A stretch of DNA of 64,000 nucleotides from Fidelibacterota bacterium. GTDB taxonomy: Bacteria > Pseudomonadota > Alphaproteobacteria > Rhodospirillales > Rhodospirillaceae. Shown here one piece after another: positions 17,675 through 25,968 of this stretch. The position numbers were made by a program, and so were the translations under genes. The stretch covers positions 62,001 to 126,000 of the forward strand of contig CANJRA010000005.1 in NCBI GenBank assembly GCA_947476625.1, given 5' to 3'. Within the stretch, counting starts at the first letter, position 1. Each line of letters begins with the position of its first letter. The notes beneath the pieces are model-generated. The model did not search any database. It was not told where the DNA came from and was given only the letters and a program-made list of their open reading frames with translations.

Positions 17675-18660
17675 CAGCGGTAAGGGTCCGGTTGCGAAAG
17701 ATACTTTTGAACGGTCGCGGTGACGCCGTCTTCGAGCGTCGTGAACGGCCGGGCGTATCCCGCCGTGCGCAGGCGGTCCATACGCGCTTGCGTAAAGTAC
17801 TGGTATTGGCCGCGGATGTCTGCGGGCGTGTCGCGGAAGGTGATCAGGGGCTCACGCCCCGTGGCGCGGTAGACCGCTGAAGCGAGGTCTAAGAAGCTGC
17901 GCGCTTTACCGGTGCCGAGGTTGAACAAGCCGCTGACGGTGCGCTGAACCAAAAGCCACAGCATCACGTCGCAACAGTCATCGACAAAAACGAAGTCGCG
18001 CAATTGCCCACCGTCGGGATAGGTGGGGTTATGGGATTTGAACAATGGATACGCTTCACCCGCCGCCGCTTTGCCATAGACCTGCGGCACGAGGCTGGCC
18101 TGGCTGCCTTTGTGGAATTCGTTGGGGCCGTAGATATTAAAGAACTTCAAGCCCGCCCACAGCGGCGGCACCGGCGCCAGCGCTGCGACGTCCTGTGCCA
18201 CCACAAGATCGAAGCTGTGTTTGCTTTGGCCGTAAGGATTAAGTGGTTTCAGACGCGCGAGGTGAGGGACGGAAGCGTCGTCGTCAAAACCTTCACTTCC
18301 GTCGCCGTACGTCGCCGCCGAGGAGGCATAGATGAAAGGGACATGATGACGCGTACACCACATCCAGAGCGCGCGGCTGAGGCGCACATTGACCTCGTCG
18401 AGTTTGACGAGGTCGCGTTCGGTAGTCGAGGTGATGGCGCCCAGATGAAAGATGGCGGTGATTTCGCGGGCATGGGCGTCCAGAAACGCAAACGTCTCCT
18501 CGGGCGGCACGACGTGCGCCAGTTTGCGCTTGGCGAGGTTGCGGCTTTTGTGCGCGTCGTCGCAGCGGTCGATGGCGACCAACGGCCCGCGTCCGCGCGC
18601 TTCAAGCGTCGCGAGCAGGTTGGACCCAATAAAACCGGCGCCGCCGGTGACGACGTACAT
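17674..18660 (-). CDS. hldD: ADP-L-glycero-D-manno-heptose 6-epimerase
   Basis: An SDR-type nucleotide-sugar epimerase making ADP-L-glycero-D-manno-heptose for the LPS inner core. The Rossmann loop VTGGAGFIGSN is at the N-terminus, the catalytic YxxxK appears as YGQSKHSFD, and the HldD-typical FNIYGPNEFHKGSQAS is clear. It heads the hldD-lgt-midA-pgeF-lipoprotein run. No other heptose genes are in the window. Confidence 0.92.
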   Translation of the reverse strand: MYVVTGGAGFIGSNLLATLEARGRGPLVAIDRCDDAHKSRNLAKRKLAHVVPPEETFAFLDAHAREITAIFHLGAITSTTERDLVKLDEVNVRLSRALWMWCTRHHVPFIYASSAATYGDGSEGFDDDASVPHLARLKPLNPYGQSKHSFDLVVAQDVAALAPVPPLWAGLKFFNIYGPNEFHKGSQASLVPQVYGKAAAGEAYPLFKSHNPTYPDGGQLRDFVFVDDCCDVMLWLLVQRTVSGLFNLGTGKARSFLDLASAVYRATGREPLITFRDTPADIRGQYQYFTQARMDRLRTAGYARPFTTLEDGVTATVQKYLSQPDPYR

Positions 18661-18775
18661 TGCGAACTCTCAGATTGTGGAGGGTGATTTATGCCCAACT
18701 CTATCGTCACATGCCATTGCATCGTGCGCCGACAATGCCGATATTATGGCTTCCATCAGCGCGCGGGAGACTGAC

Positions 18776-19030
18776 ATGCAGAGCCAGAACCGGATTTTCG
18801 ACGATCTCGCCAAGGTCGCAGGCGGCGCGCTCAGTGCCTTAGGCGGCCTTAAGCAGGAAATCGAAGCCATGGTCCGTGACCGCTTCGAGCGTTTCATGGC
18901 GGAAGGCAACTTCGTGCGCCGCGAAGAGTTCGATGTCGTGCAAGCCATGGCCGCGACGGCGCGCGCCGAACAAGAGAAGCTAGCCGCACGCGTCGCCGAA
19001 CTCGAACGCCTGCTCGCCGCGCGTAAATAG
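18776..19030 (+). CDS. ubiK: UbiK-type ubiquinone biosynthesis accessory factor (BMFP domain)
   Basis: A small (84-residue) coiled-coil protein of the YqiC/BMFP family. E. coli UbiK binds UbiJ and supports aerobic ubiquinone synthesis. The start MQSQNRIFDDLAKVAGGALS and the RREEFDVVQAMAATAR coiled-coil segment are typical. ATG 18776 gives the canonical length. It is divergent from hldD. The next 189 bases carry an exact TTATCCACA (19045) and the likely ybjN promoter. Confidence 0.85.
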   Translation: MQSQNRIFDDLAKVAGGALSALGGLKQEIEAMVRDRFERFMAEGNFVRREEFDVVQAMAATARAEQEKLAARVAELERLLAARK

Positions 19031-19124
19031 ACTCACACAAAACTTTATCCACAGGACAAAACTGCGCTTTTTCGCCGATTTCACGCGACCCCATGCGACT
19101 CGGCGGTTTCACTGGGATTTAGTG

Positions 19125-19153
19125 TTGCGAGGGTGCGATACCTACTATATCTT
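19125..19153 (+). promoter_or_regulatory. Candidate sigma-70 promoter for ybjN
   Basis: TTGCGA and TATCTT are spaced by 17 bases, 67 bases before the ybjN start. The CTACTATATCTTG context around the -10 also loosely resembles an NrdR half-site, which I would not press. Confidence 0.35.
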
Positions 19154-19219
19154 GAATCGTGGATGTGGCATTCGTTAGCCGCATCCGCGTCGGCCCAAGG
19201 GGTTTTCGGGGGTCACTAC

Positions 19220-19723
19220 ATGCAGTCAAGTACGCTTCGCCGCACGTCTACTACGACGGTTAGCAATCCCATCGATCTCATCGAAGAAGTCATCGCAGGC
19301 AAAGAGTGGGTCTATGACCGCCGCTGCGATACGGAACTGGCCGTCGAAGCGCCGGGCAGCTGGTGCGATTACGGCATGTTCTTTGCCTTCTCGGAAGATC
19401 TGAGCGCTCTGCACTATTCCTGCGCCCTTGATATGCGGGTGCAGAATAAGCTGATGGGCCAGATTTACGAACTGCTCGCCAAACTCAATGAACGCCTCTG
19501 GATGGGCCACTTCGCCATTTGGGTCGAAGAGGGCATTCCGATGTTCCGTCACACCGTTCGTCTGAATGACCGCGTCGACACCGATGCCATTGGCGAGCTG
19601 ATGAAATTGGCCATGGCGGAATGCGAGCGCTATTACCCGGCATTCCAGTTCGTTATTTGGGGCGGCCGCACGGCGGAAGACGCCATCGCCAGCTCGCTGC
19701 TGGACACCGTCGGCGAAGCTTAA
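19220..19723 (+). CDS. YbjN domain protein
   Basis: A 167-residue soluble protein of the YbjN family, which has a type III secretion chaperone-like fold and no fixed function; in enterobacteria it affects motility and stress. Typical segments are NPIDLIEEVIAGKEWVY, ELAVEAPGSWCDYGMFF, LNERLWMGHFAIW and FQFVIWGGR. ATG 19220 follows GGGGG by seven bases. The gene lies between ubiK and proC, a frequent alphaproteobacterial context. Confidence 0.87.
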   Translation: MQSSTLRRTSTTTVSNPIDLIEEVIAGKEWVYDRRCDTELAVEAPGSWCDYGMFFAFSEDLSALHYSCALDMRVQNKLMGQIYELLAKLNERLWMGHFAIWVEEGIPMFRHTVRLNDRVDTDAIGELMKLAMAECERYYPAFQFVIWGGRTAEDAIASSLLDTVGEA

Positions 19724-19774
19724 GCGTCGCGATAATCCCTTAGCAGGCCTCGGACGCGGTGCTATCGTTGCCTC

Positions 19775-20596
19775 ATGATTGAAGGCACCATTCTTCTTGT
19801 CGGCTGCGGCAAAATGGGCGGCGCGCTTTTGGACGGCTGGTTCAAGCGCGGCTTGAATCCGGTCGATGCCATTGTCGTTGAGCCGGGCGGTCGCGGTGCC
19901 GTCTCGCCTTGCACGTCGCACCGCGCGCTGACCTGCCTGCCGACGGTAAAAGACGTGCCGCGCGATTTCCGGCCCGATGTCGTGCTGTACGCCGTGAAAC
20001 CGCAGATCGCCGATGATGTTGTTCCCGCTTACGCGTCCTTCGCCGCGCAGCGCCCGGTCTTTCTGTCGGTGATCGCGGGCAAGACAACGGGTTATTTTCA
20101 GAAACATCTCGGGGCGAACGCGGCCGTGGTGCGTGCCATGCCCAATACCCCTGCTTCCATCGGCAAAGGTGCGAGCGTGCTTTACGCGGCGGCGACGGTG
20201 AGTGAAGTGCAGCGCCGGGTCTGCGAAGTGCTGATGTCGGCGGTGGGAACCGTCGAGTGGATTGCCGATGAAAGCTGGATGGACGCGGTGACGGCGGTGT
20301 CGGGCAGCGGCCCGGCTTACGTGTTTTTGCTGGCCGAATGCCTGCGCGACGCCGGGATCGAAGCGGGACTTCCGGCAGACTTGGCGGCACGTCTGGCGAC
20401 CGCAACCGTCGCGGGCGCCGGTGCTTTGCTCGAGCAAGGTGATTTGCCTGCGGAAAAGCTGCGGCAAAATGTGACAAGTCCCAATGGCACCACTGCTGCG
20501 GCGCTCGATGTGTTGATGGCGGCCGACGGCTTTAAGCCTTTGTTGGCCCGCGCCGTGGCGGCTGCGACCAAACGCTCCAAGGAATTGGCGGGCTAA
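19775..20596 (+). CDS. proC: Pyrroline-5-carboxylate reductase
   Basis: Final step of proline synthesis, reducing pyrroline-5-carboxylate with NAD(P)H. The Rossmann loop VGCGKMGGALLDGW is at residues 9-22. The C-terminal dimer domain has AVSGSGPAYVFLLAE and the VTSPNGTTAAALDVL signature. Length (273) is normal. It lies 51 bases after ybjN and 85 bases before the TetR-like gene. Confidence 0.95.
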   Translation: MIEGTILLVGCGKMGGALLDGWFKRGLNPVDAIVVEPGGRGAVSPCTSHRALTCLPTVKDVPRDFRPDVVLYAVKPQIADDVVPAYASFAAQRPVFLSVIAGKTTGYFQKHLGANAAVVRAMPNTPASIGKGASVLYAAATVSEVQRRVCEVLMSAVGTVEWIADESWMDAVTAVSGSGPAYVFLLAECLRDAGIEAGLPADLAARLATATVAGAGALLEQGDLPAEKLRQNVTSPNGTTAAALDVLMAADGFKPLLARAVAAATKRSKELAG

Positions 20597-20681
20597 AACT
20601 AACGCCGCGTCACTTGATTCCGCCGCGCGGCAATGAAACCATTGTCCCTTCAAGCCGCTCGCGTGGATACGGGAGATTGTC

Positions 20682-21332
20682 ATGGCTGCCAAGAAGTCCG
20701 CTGGAAAAAAAGCCGCGTCTAAATCTGTTCCGAGTGGAACGGTGTTGGGGCGCATTCTTGATGCCGCGCTGGCGGATGCCGCAGCTGTCGGTTGGCGCGA
20801 CGTGTCGCTCGAAACTGTGGCCGAAGTCGCCGGGTTGAGTCTCGGTGAAGTTGTGCTGCTGGTTCCGAACAAAGTTTGCCTCCTGCGCGGACTACTCGAC
20901 CGCATCGACGCGCGCACGCTGTTGCCTATCAAAACGCTTGATCCCGAAGAAACGCCGCGCGATCGCCTTTTTGAAATCCTTATGCGCCGTTTCGACGCGA
21001 TGAACGAAAGCCGTGATGCCTATAAAGCCGTGATCACCGGCGTCGCGCGTGATCCGGTTGCAGCTGTTGCCAGCGCCGGACGTTTGGAACGTTCTTTCAT
21101 CGCCATGCTCGCGGGCGCGGGCATTTCGACCAGCGGCCTTAATGGCGTACTCTATGTCCAGGGCCTGAAAGCTACAGCCGCCTATACATTGCGTGCGTGG
21201 ATGAGCGACGACACCAGCGATCTCGCTAAAACGATGGCGGCGCTGGATCGTGCCCTGAACCGCGCCGAGAAGGCCGCAGGCATGATGACGTTCCGCAGGC
21301 GCGAAAAGGCCGAAGAAGCGACGGATCAATAA
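20682..21332 (+). CDS. TetR-like protein related to the COQ9 group
   Basis: A 216-residue protein with a lysine/alanine-rich N-terminus, then a TetR-type helix-turn-helix region (about residues 25-65: ILDAALADAAAVGWRDVSLE, then VAEVAGLS). The rest is helical like TetR/COQ9-fold proteins. In this subgroup it is unclear whether members bind DNA or, as COQ9 does, lipids. Its place near ubiK makes a link to quinone synthesis conceivable, but that is inference. The following 169-base gap holds TGGTCA/TGACCA repeats and no gene. Confidence 0.75.
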   Translation: MAAKKSAGKKAASKSVPSGTVLGRILDAALADAAAVGWRDVSLETVAEVAGLSLGEVVLLVPNKVCLLRGLLDRIDARTLLPIKTLDPEETPRDRLFEILMRRFDAMNESRDAYKAVITGVARDPVAAVASAGRLERSFIAMLAGAGISTSGLNGVLYVQGLKATAAYTLRAWMSDDTSDLAKTMAALDRALNRAEKAAGMMTFRRREKAEEATDQ

Positions 21333-21501
21333 CTGGTCACGTCCGCTGGGTCGGGTATGGTCAGACCACAGTGAGCAACATCAACGACTTGTTGTGACCA
21401 CTGGTCAGGCTGTCGTCGTCCAGACGCACATATGCAGTAGATCATTCCGGTGTATATTTTTGACGTCTCAAGTCAAGCAAATGCGCGCGACCTGATTTTG
21501 C

Positions 21502-22923
21502 CTAAAGCGGAATTCTAAAGCTCGCGCGCAAGCCGCCCAGCGGGCTGTCGTCCAATATCAATTCACCGCCCATGCCGCGCACGATGTCGCGCGCGATGGT
21601 AAGCCCGAGACCTATGCCGCCGGTTTTGGGATTGCGCGATGGTTCCAGACGGTGAAACGCACGGAAGGCTTCTTCGCGCTGTTCCTGCGGGATGCCGGGG
21701 CCGTCGTCGTCGACATGGACATGCAGCAAGCCGCCGGCTTGTGCTGCGGTCACCGCGACATTCTTTCCGTAACGGACGGCATTGCCGATGAGATTGCCGA
21801 GGCAGCGCTCGAAGGCGATGGGTTTGATGGCTGCCGGATGCGGCGGCAGTTCGGCAGCGTTGAATGTGATCTTCGCGCCGTCCCGGCGAAAGCGTCCAAT
21901 GAGGCTTTCCAATAATCCCGCAACGTCGGTGGGCGTGGCTTCCTCGGTACCATCGCCGCGCGCAAACGAGAGGTAGGCTTCCAGCATGCGTTCCATCTCG
22001 CCCAAATCTTCGCGCAGGGCGAGGATGTCGTCGGGTGTGGCGGTGGACATCATGGCGAGTTGAAGTTTCATGCGCGTCAACGGCGTGCGCAGATCATGCG
22101 AAACGCCCGCCAGCATGTCGGTGCGCTGGCCGATTTGGCGCTGAATGCGCTCGCGCATCAGGTTAAAGGCGCGTGCAGCCTGACGCACTTCGAAGGCACC
22201 TTCGGCGGGGAAATCCGGCACTTCGCGGCCTTTGCCGAAAGAGTCGGCAGCCTGGGCCAGCCGTCGCACGGTGCGCACCTGAGCGCGCAAGTATGCCGTG
22301 GCTACGCCGAACAGCAGCATCGACGAGCCCACCATCCAGATAACGAAAACGTAAGTGCTATTGCTCCATATCCGGCTGCGAGGGACCAAGACTTGCAGCA
22401 CGCCTTCTTGCATCTGTATGCGCAAAGCCACGAGACGGTCGGTGCGGTAGCGCAGGGTGTCGATGTTGAAGGGGCGATGCAACGCCGCCCACAAGGCTCT
22501 TTCAAGCACGTCCGAGGTGTCGGTGGCTTCGTCGATCAGACGATTGTCGGGATTAAGTTTGGCGCCCTCTTCGAAGGTTGCTTCCAGGTCCATGGTTTGC
22601 TTCACGGTCTGGTTCAGCCACGCGCGTTGTTCCGGCGCTTCGAAATCCTGGAGAAACGCCTGCACGGCTGCGACGTCGCCCGCCAGATCGTTAGCCATGC
22701 GTTCCGACATGGCGCTCCAGTGGTTGTCGTAAAAGACATACGTGGAGATAATCTGCATGAGGATGAGTGGTACGACGATGGTCAGGCTGGCGCGCGCCAT
22801 CAGCGTGCGCGGCATCACACGGTCGAGAATATCCGGTTCCAGCCAGCGCAGCAGACCCGCTGGTGGTGGGATCATCAAATCGGGCGTGAGCTTGTTGGCG
22901 GATTTATCTACTGGCTGGTCCAT
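21502..22923 (-). CDS. EnvZ-like sensor histidine kinase
   Basis: A membrane histidine kinase of 473 residues. Two membrane helices (about 45-65 and 190-212) enclose a periplasmic sensing region of about 120 residues. A HAMP domain follows, then the H-box VSHDLRTPLTRMKLQLAMM (phosphorylated His), N-box NLIGNAVRYGK, G1 DDGPGIP and G2 GGIGLGLTIARDI. It follows its response regulator by five bases, so the three genes MarR, regulator and kinase form an operon. The signal is unknown. Confidence 0.93.
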   Translation of the reverse strand: MDQPVDKSANKLTPDLMIPPPAGLLRWLEPDILDRVMPRTLMARASLTIVVPLILMQIISTYVFYDNHWSAMSERMANDLAGDVAAVQAFLQDFEAPEQRAWLNQTVKQTMDLEATFEEGAKLNPDNRLIDEATDTSDVLERALWAALHRPFNIDTLRYRTDRLVALRIQMQEGVLQVLVPRSRIWSNSTYVFVIWMVGSSMLLFGVATAYLRAQVRTVRRLAQAADSFGKGREVPDFPAEGAFEVRQAARAFNLMRERIQRQIGQRTDMLAGVSHDLRTPLTRMKLQLAMMSTATPDDILALREDLGEMERMLEAYLSFARGDGTEEATPTDVAGLLESLIGRFRRDGAKITFNAAELPPHPAAIKPIAFERCLGNLIGNAVRYGKNVAVTAAQAGGLLHVHVDDDGPGIPQEQREEAFRAFHRLEPSRNPKTGGIGLGLTIARDIVRGMGGELILDDSPLGGLRASFRIPL

Positions 22924-22928
22924 GGCGC

Positions 22929-23651
22929 TTACGGGTCCGCGCGCAACATATAGCCGGTGCCGCGCACGGTTTGCAGGTAGCGCGGCTGGCGTGAGTCGGG
23001 TTCGAGTTTTCTGCGCAAGCGCGTGATTTGCACGTCGATGGTGCGAGGGTTGGTATCGGTGTCGCCTGTCACGGTCAACTCGGAGCGGTCGACGGGTTTA
23101 CCAACACGCACGGCGAGGATGCGCAACAGTTCGGCTTCAGCCGCGGTCAGATGAACCAGAATGCCGCTGCGGGTGAGTTTCTGCCGCGCGAGATCGTAAC
23201 GACATTCACCAAGACGCAATTCCATTTTCGCGGGCGCATCCATCGGCGGCGCGCGGCGCAGGATCGAGCCGATGCGCAGCACGAGTTCCTTTGGCTCGAA
23301 GGGTTTGGCCATGTAGTCGTCGACACCCATCTCCAAGCCGTGAATGCGGTCGGCGGATTCCCCCATGGCCGTGAGCATGAGGATCGGCACATTGCTGTCC
23401 TGACGAATCCCGCGCGTCAGCGACAAGCCATCTTCGCCGGGCATCATGACGTCGACGACCAAAAGATCGAACTGCAGCGAGCCGATTTGACGGCGCGCTT
23501 CGGCGGCATCGGCGGCGGTCGTGACCATGTAGCCGTTCTCGGTGAGGAATTTCTTCAGGAGCGCGCGCAGGCGCGTATCATCGTCCACAACCAGGATGTG
23601 GGGCGGATAGGCGGGCGTCTGGTCCTGTGGGGCGGCTTGCATCACGGGCAT
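22929..23651 (-). CDS. OmpR-family response regulator
   Basis: A 240-residue two-component regulator. The receiver domain has the acidic pair DDD near residue 22, the phosphorylation site LLVVDVMMPGEDG and the conserved Lys in YMAKPFEPKEL. The C-terminal winged helix ends TRLRRKLEPDSRQPRYLQTV and RGTGYML. It sits six bases after the MarR gene. A MarR-OmpR pair in this order resembles PetP-PetR of Rhodobacter capsulatus, which is needed for cytochrome bc1; whether this is the ortholog is open. Confidence 0.93.
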   Translation of the reverse strand: MPVMQAAPQDQTPAYPPHILVVDDDTRLRALLKKFLTENGYMVTTAADAAEARRQIGSLQFDLLVVDVMMPGEDGLSLTRGIRQDSNVPILMLTAMGESADRIHGLEMGVDDYMAKPFEPKELVLRIGSILRRAPPMDAPAKMELRLGECRYDLARQKLTRSGILVHLTAAEAELLRILAVRVGKPVDRSELTVTGDTDTNPRTIDVQITRLRRKLEPDSRQPRYLQTVRGTGYMLRADP

Positions 23652-23657
23652 TGTAGC

Positions 23658-24170
23658 CTAACGGCGCGATTTATCGGAGGACTGGAAATGCCTGCGCGAA
23701 GCGGGGTCCATGGTGCCTAACATGACTTTGCAGAAGCCCTCGACGGCGGCTGGACCTGCCTCCTTAAAGGCCGCGGTCAGGCGGACCTGCTGCTCGGACG
23801 TCAATTCCTGTTCGAGGGCGCGGCCGCGGTCGGTCAGATAGAGAAGGCGCTGGCGACGATCGGCGGTGCCGGTTTTTTGCATGACATATTCTTCGCGCAC
23901 CAGCTGACCCAAGACGCGCGCGATGCTTTGTTTGGTAATGCCGAGGATATCCAGCAGTTCGCTGACGGTGATGCCGGGATGGCGTCCTACGAAGTAGATC
24001 ACGCGGTGATGCGCGCGGCCGAAATTCTGTGCGGCCAGGATAGCATCGCCGCGAGCCGTGAAATCCCGGTAGGCAAAAAACAGAAGCGCGATGCCCTGGT
24101 GCAGGTCTTCGTCACCCGGATTGAGTCCGAGGTCGACGCCAATATTGACGGTGGTTTTTGGCTCAGCCAT
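23658..24170 (-). CDS. MarR family transcriptional regulator
   Basis: A 170-residue winged-helix protein. The DNA-binding part is visible as VSELLDILGITKQSIARVLGQL followed by the wing KTGTADRRQRLLYLTDRG. It is first of the three-gene unit with the OmpR-type regulator and the histidine kinase and is divergent from ilvE. A palindrome in the divergent spacer is a candidate site for it. Confidence 0.9.
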   Translation of the reverse strand: MAEPKTTVNIGVDLGLNPGDEDLHQGIALLFFAYRDFTARGDAILAAQNFGRAHHRVIYFVGRHPGITVSELLDILGITKQSIARVLGQLVREEYVMQKTGTADRRQRLLYLTDRGRALEQELTSEQQVRLTAAFKEAGPAAVEGFCKVMLGTMDPASRRHFQSSDKSRR

Positions 24171-24210
24171 GGTGCGCGGCGCTCGACCTAAAAAGATGCT
24201 CTAGAGTCAG

Positions 24211-24229
24211 TGACTTATATAATATGTCA
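24211..24229. promoter_or_regulatory. Candidate MarR operator
   Basis: TGACTTATATAATATGTCA is an imperfect palindrome with TGAC/GTCA ends and an AT-rich centre, 40 bases upstream of the MarR gene and 100 bases before ilvE. Size, symmetry and position fit MarR autoregulation. Confidence 0.45.
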
Positions 24230-24328
24230 GCATCCTTGACATAAATACCGTTAGAATGTTACGGATTATGTACACCACGAGTAATTATATATCAAAACTG
24301 CTTAGCCAGCGCCCCTAGGGAGATTGCT

Positions 24329-25231
24329 ATGACGACCCCTCAGACCTTTGACAACCGTGACGGCTTTATCTGGTTCAACGGTGCGCTTTCGCCGTGGCGC
24401 GACACCAAGGTCCATGTGCTGACCCACGCGTTGCATTATGCGTCGAGCGTGTTCGAGGGCGAGCGCTCGTACGGTGGCAAGGTTTTCAAGCTCGAGGAAC
24501 ATACCGACCGTCTGTTTGAGTCCGCGCAGCTGATGGACATGAAAATTCCCTTCACGCCGGCGCAGATCAATGAGGCGACTTACGAAACCTTGCGTGCGAA
24601 CAACATCACCGACGGCTATGTGCGCCCGATTGCCTGGCGCGGCAGCGAGATGATGGGCGTGACGGCCCAGAACGCAAAGATCAACGTCGCCATCGCCTGC
24701 TGGGTGTGGCCGTCCTACTTCACATTGGAAGCGCGCCTTAAAGGCATCCGCCTGCAGATTTCAAATTGGCAGCGCCCAGATCCGAAATGCGCGCCGGTGC
24801 GGGCCAAGGCTGCCGGGCTTTATATGATATGCACCCTCAGCAAGCACGCCGCCGAGCGTGCCGGTTACGAAGACGCGCTGATGCTGGACTACCGCGGCCA
24901 AGTGGCCGAAGCCACAGGCGCTAACGTGTTCTTTGTCATGAACGGCGAAATCCACACGCCGCTGCCGGATTGCTTCCTCGACGGCATCACGCGCCGGTCG
25001 GTGATCGATCTGGCGAAGAAGCGCGGTTACAAGGTTATCGAACGCGCGATCCTGCCGGAAGAAATGAGCAAAGCGCAGGAATGCTTCCTGACAGGCACAG
25101 CCGCCGAAGTCACACCGGTCAGAGAAATCGGCCCTTACCAATTCACACCGGCTGATATCTGCCGCAATCTGATGACGGATTTCGATGCGATGGTTGGTCG
25201 TGTCGCACCGGCGGCATCTAGCGCAGCCTAA
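24329..25231 (+). CDS. ilvE: Branched-chain amino acid aminotransferase
   Basis: PLP enzyme that makes or breaks down leucine, isoleucine and valine with glutamate as amino donor. Fold type IV motifs are present: the cofactor Lys in RAKAAGLYMICTLSKHA, then LDYRGQVAEATGANVFFV and the DGITRRSVIDLA segment. AGGGAG seven bases before the ATG supports the start. Length (300) is normal. It is divergent from the MarR operon and convergent with moaE. Confidence 0.95.
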   Translation: MTTPQTFDNRDGFIWFNGALSPWRDTKVHVLTHALHYASSVFEGERSYGGKVFKLEEHTDRLFESAQLMDMKIPFTPAQINEATYETLRANNITDGYVRPIAWRGSEMMGVTAQNAKINVAIACWVWPSYFTLEARLKGIRLQISNWQRPDPKCAPVRAKAAGLYMICTLSKHAAERAGYEDALMLDYRGQVAEATGANVFFVMNGEIHTPLPDCFLDGITRRSVIDLAKKRGYKVIERAILPEEMSKAQECFLTGTAAEVTPVREIGPYQFTPADICRNLMTDFDAMVGRVAPAASSAA

Positions 25232-25235
25232 GTCG

Positions 25236-25706
25236 TTATTTCTTCCACTTGGCGGCGCGGGCATCGTCGGATGCTTGCGCTTCCACCCATGTCGCGCCAT
25301 CGGACGTTGCTTCTTTCTTCCAGAAGGGTGCTTGCGTCTTCAGCCAGTCCATCAGGAATTCGCACGCGGCAAAAGCTTCGCTGCGATGCGCGGTGGCGGC
25401 GGCTACCAGCACAATCGCGTCGCCCGGAACGAGCGGGCCGTGGCGGTGGACGATCAGCACGTCGTCCAGCGGCCAGCGTTCGCGTGCTTGTTTCACGAGG
25501 TCGTCAAGCTGACGCTCTGCCATGCCGGGGTAATACTCCAGCGTCATGGCGGCGACAGTCTCGCCCTCCGCGCGGGTGGGCCCGCGAAAATCGCGCATCT
25601 GACCGATAAAGGTCGCAACGCCGCCCGACGTCGGGTTGCGCGCGCAAAAGCTGTTGATCTCGGCGCCGGGATCGAAGGCGTGTTGTTGCACACGGATCGT
25701 GGTCAT
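25236..25706 (-). CDS. moaE: Molybdopterin synthase catalytic subunit
   Basis: Large subunit of molybdopterin synthase, which inserts two sulfurs into cyclic pyranopterin phosphate using thiocarboxylated MoaD. MoaE segments: SGGVATFIGQMRDF, the LEYYPGMAERQLDDL stretch, VLIVHRHGPLVPGD, AHRSEAFAACEFLMDWLK and then PFWKKEA. It follows moaD by 10 bases. The C-terminal 15 or so residues beyond the Lys-Lys motif are variable. Confidence 0.94.
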   Translation of the reverse strand: MTTIRVQQHAFDPGAEINSFCARNPTSGGVATFIGQMRDFRGPTRAEGETVAAMTLEYYPGMAERQLDDLVKQARERWPLDDVLIVHRHGPLVPGDAIVLVAAATAHRSEAFAACEFLMDWLKTQAPFWKKEATSDGATWVEAQASDDARAAKWKK

Positions 25707-25716
25707 TTAATCAAAC

Positions 25717-25968
25717 CTAGCCACCCGTGACCGGCGGGAAGAAAGCGACTTCCTTCGCGCCGTCCAGCGTCGATGCGTGCGGCATGTGTGTCTGGTCGAC
25801 GGCAGCCTTGATGAGTTGACGATCGCTAAAGGCAGCAGCGTGACGGGTGCTGCGGGAGGAGAGCCAATCCATCAAGTCGCTGATCGTGGAGACCTCGGCG
25901 GGCGGGCTGACAGTTTCCTCGCTGAGGCCGACCTTCTCCTTCACCCAGGCGAAATAAAGCACGGTCAT
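25717..25968 (-). CDS. moaD: Molybdopterin synthase sulfur carrier subunit
   Basis: An 83-residue ubiquitin-fold sulfur carrier ending in TGG, the di-glycine whose C-terminus becomes a thiocarboxylate. MTVLYFAWVKEKVG and VAFFPPVTGG are the typical ends. The ATG overlaps the pgsA stop (ATGA), so the pair is translationally coupled. pgsA-moaD-moaE is a common alphaproteobacterial order. Confidence 0.93.
   Translation of the reverse strand: MTVLYFAWVKEKVGLSEETVSPPAEVSTISDLMDWLSSRSTRHAAAFSDRQLIKAAVDQTHMPHASTLDGAKEVAFFPPVTGG

Noticed and set aside
19226-20932. 568-codon minus-strand frame opposite ybjN and proC
   Set aside because: Spans two certain genes and the gaps between them; arginine- and histidine-rich, no domain.
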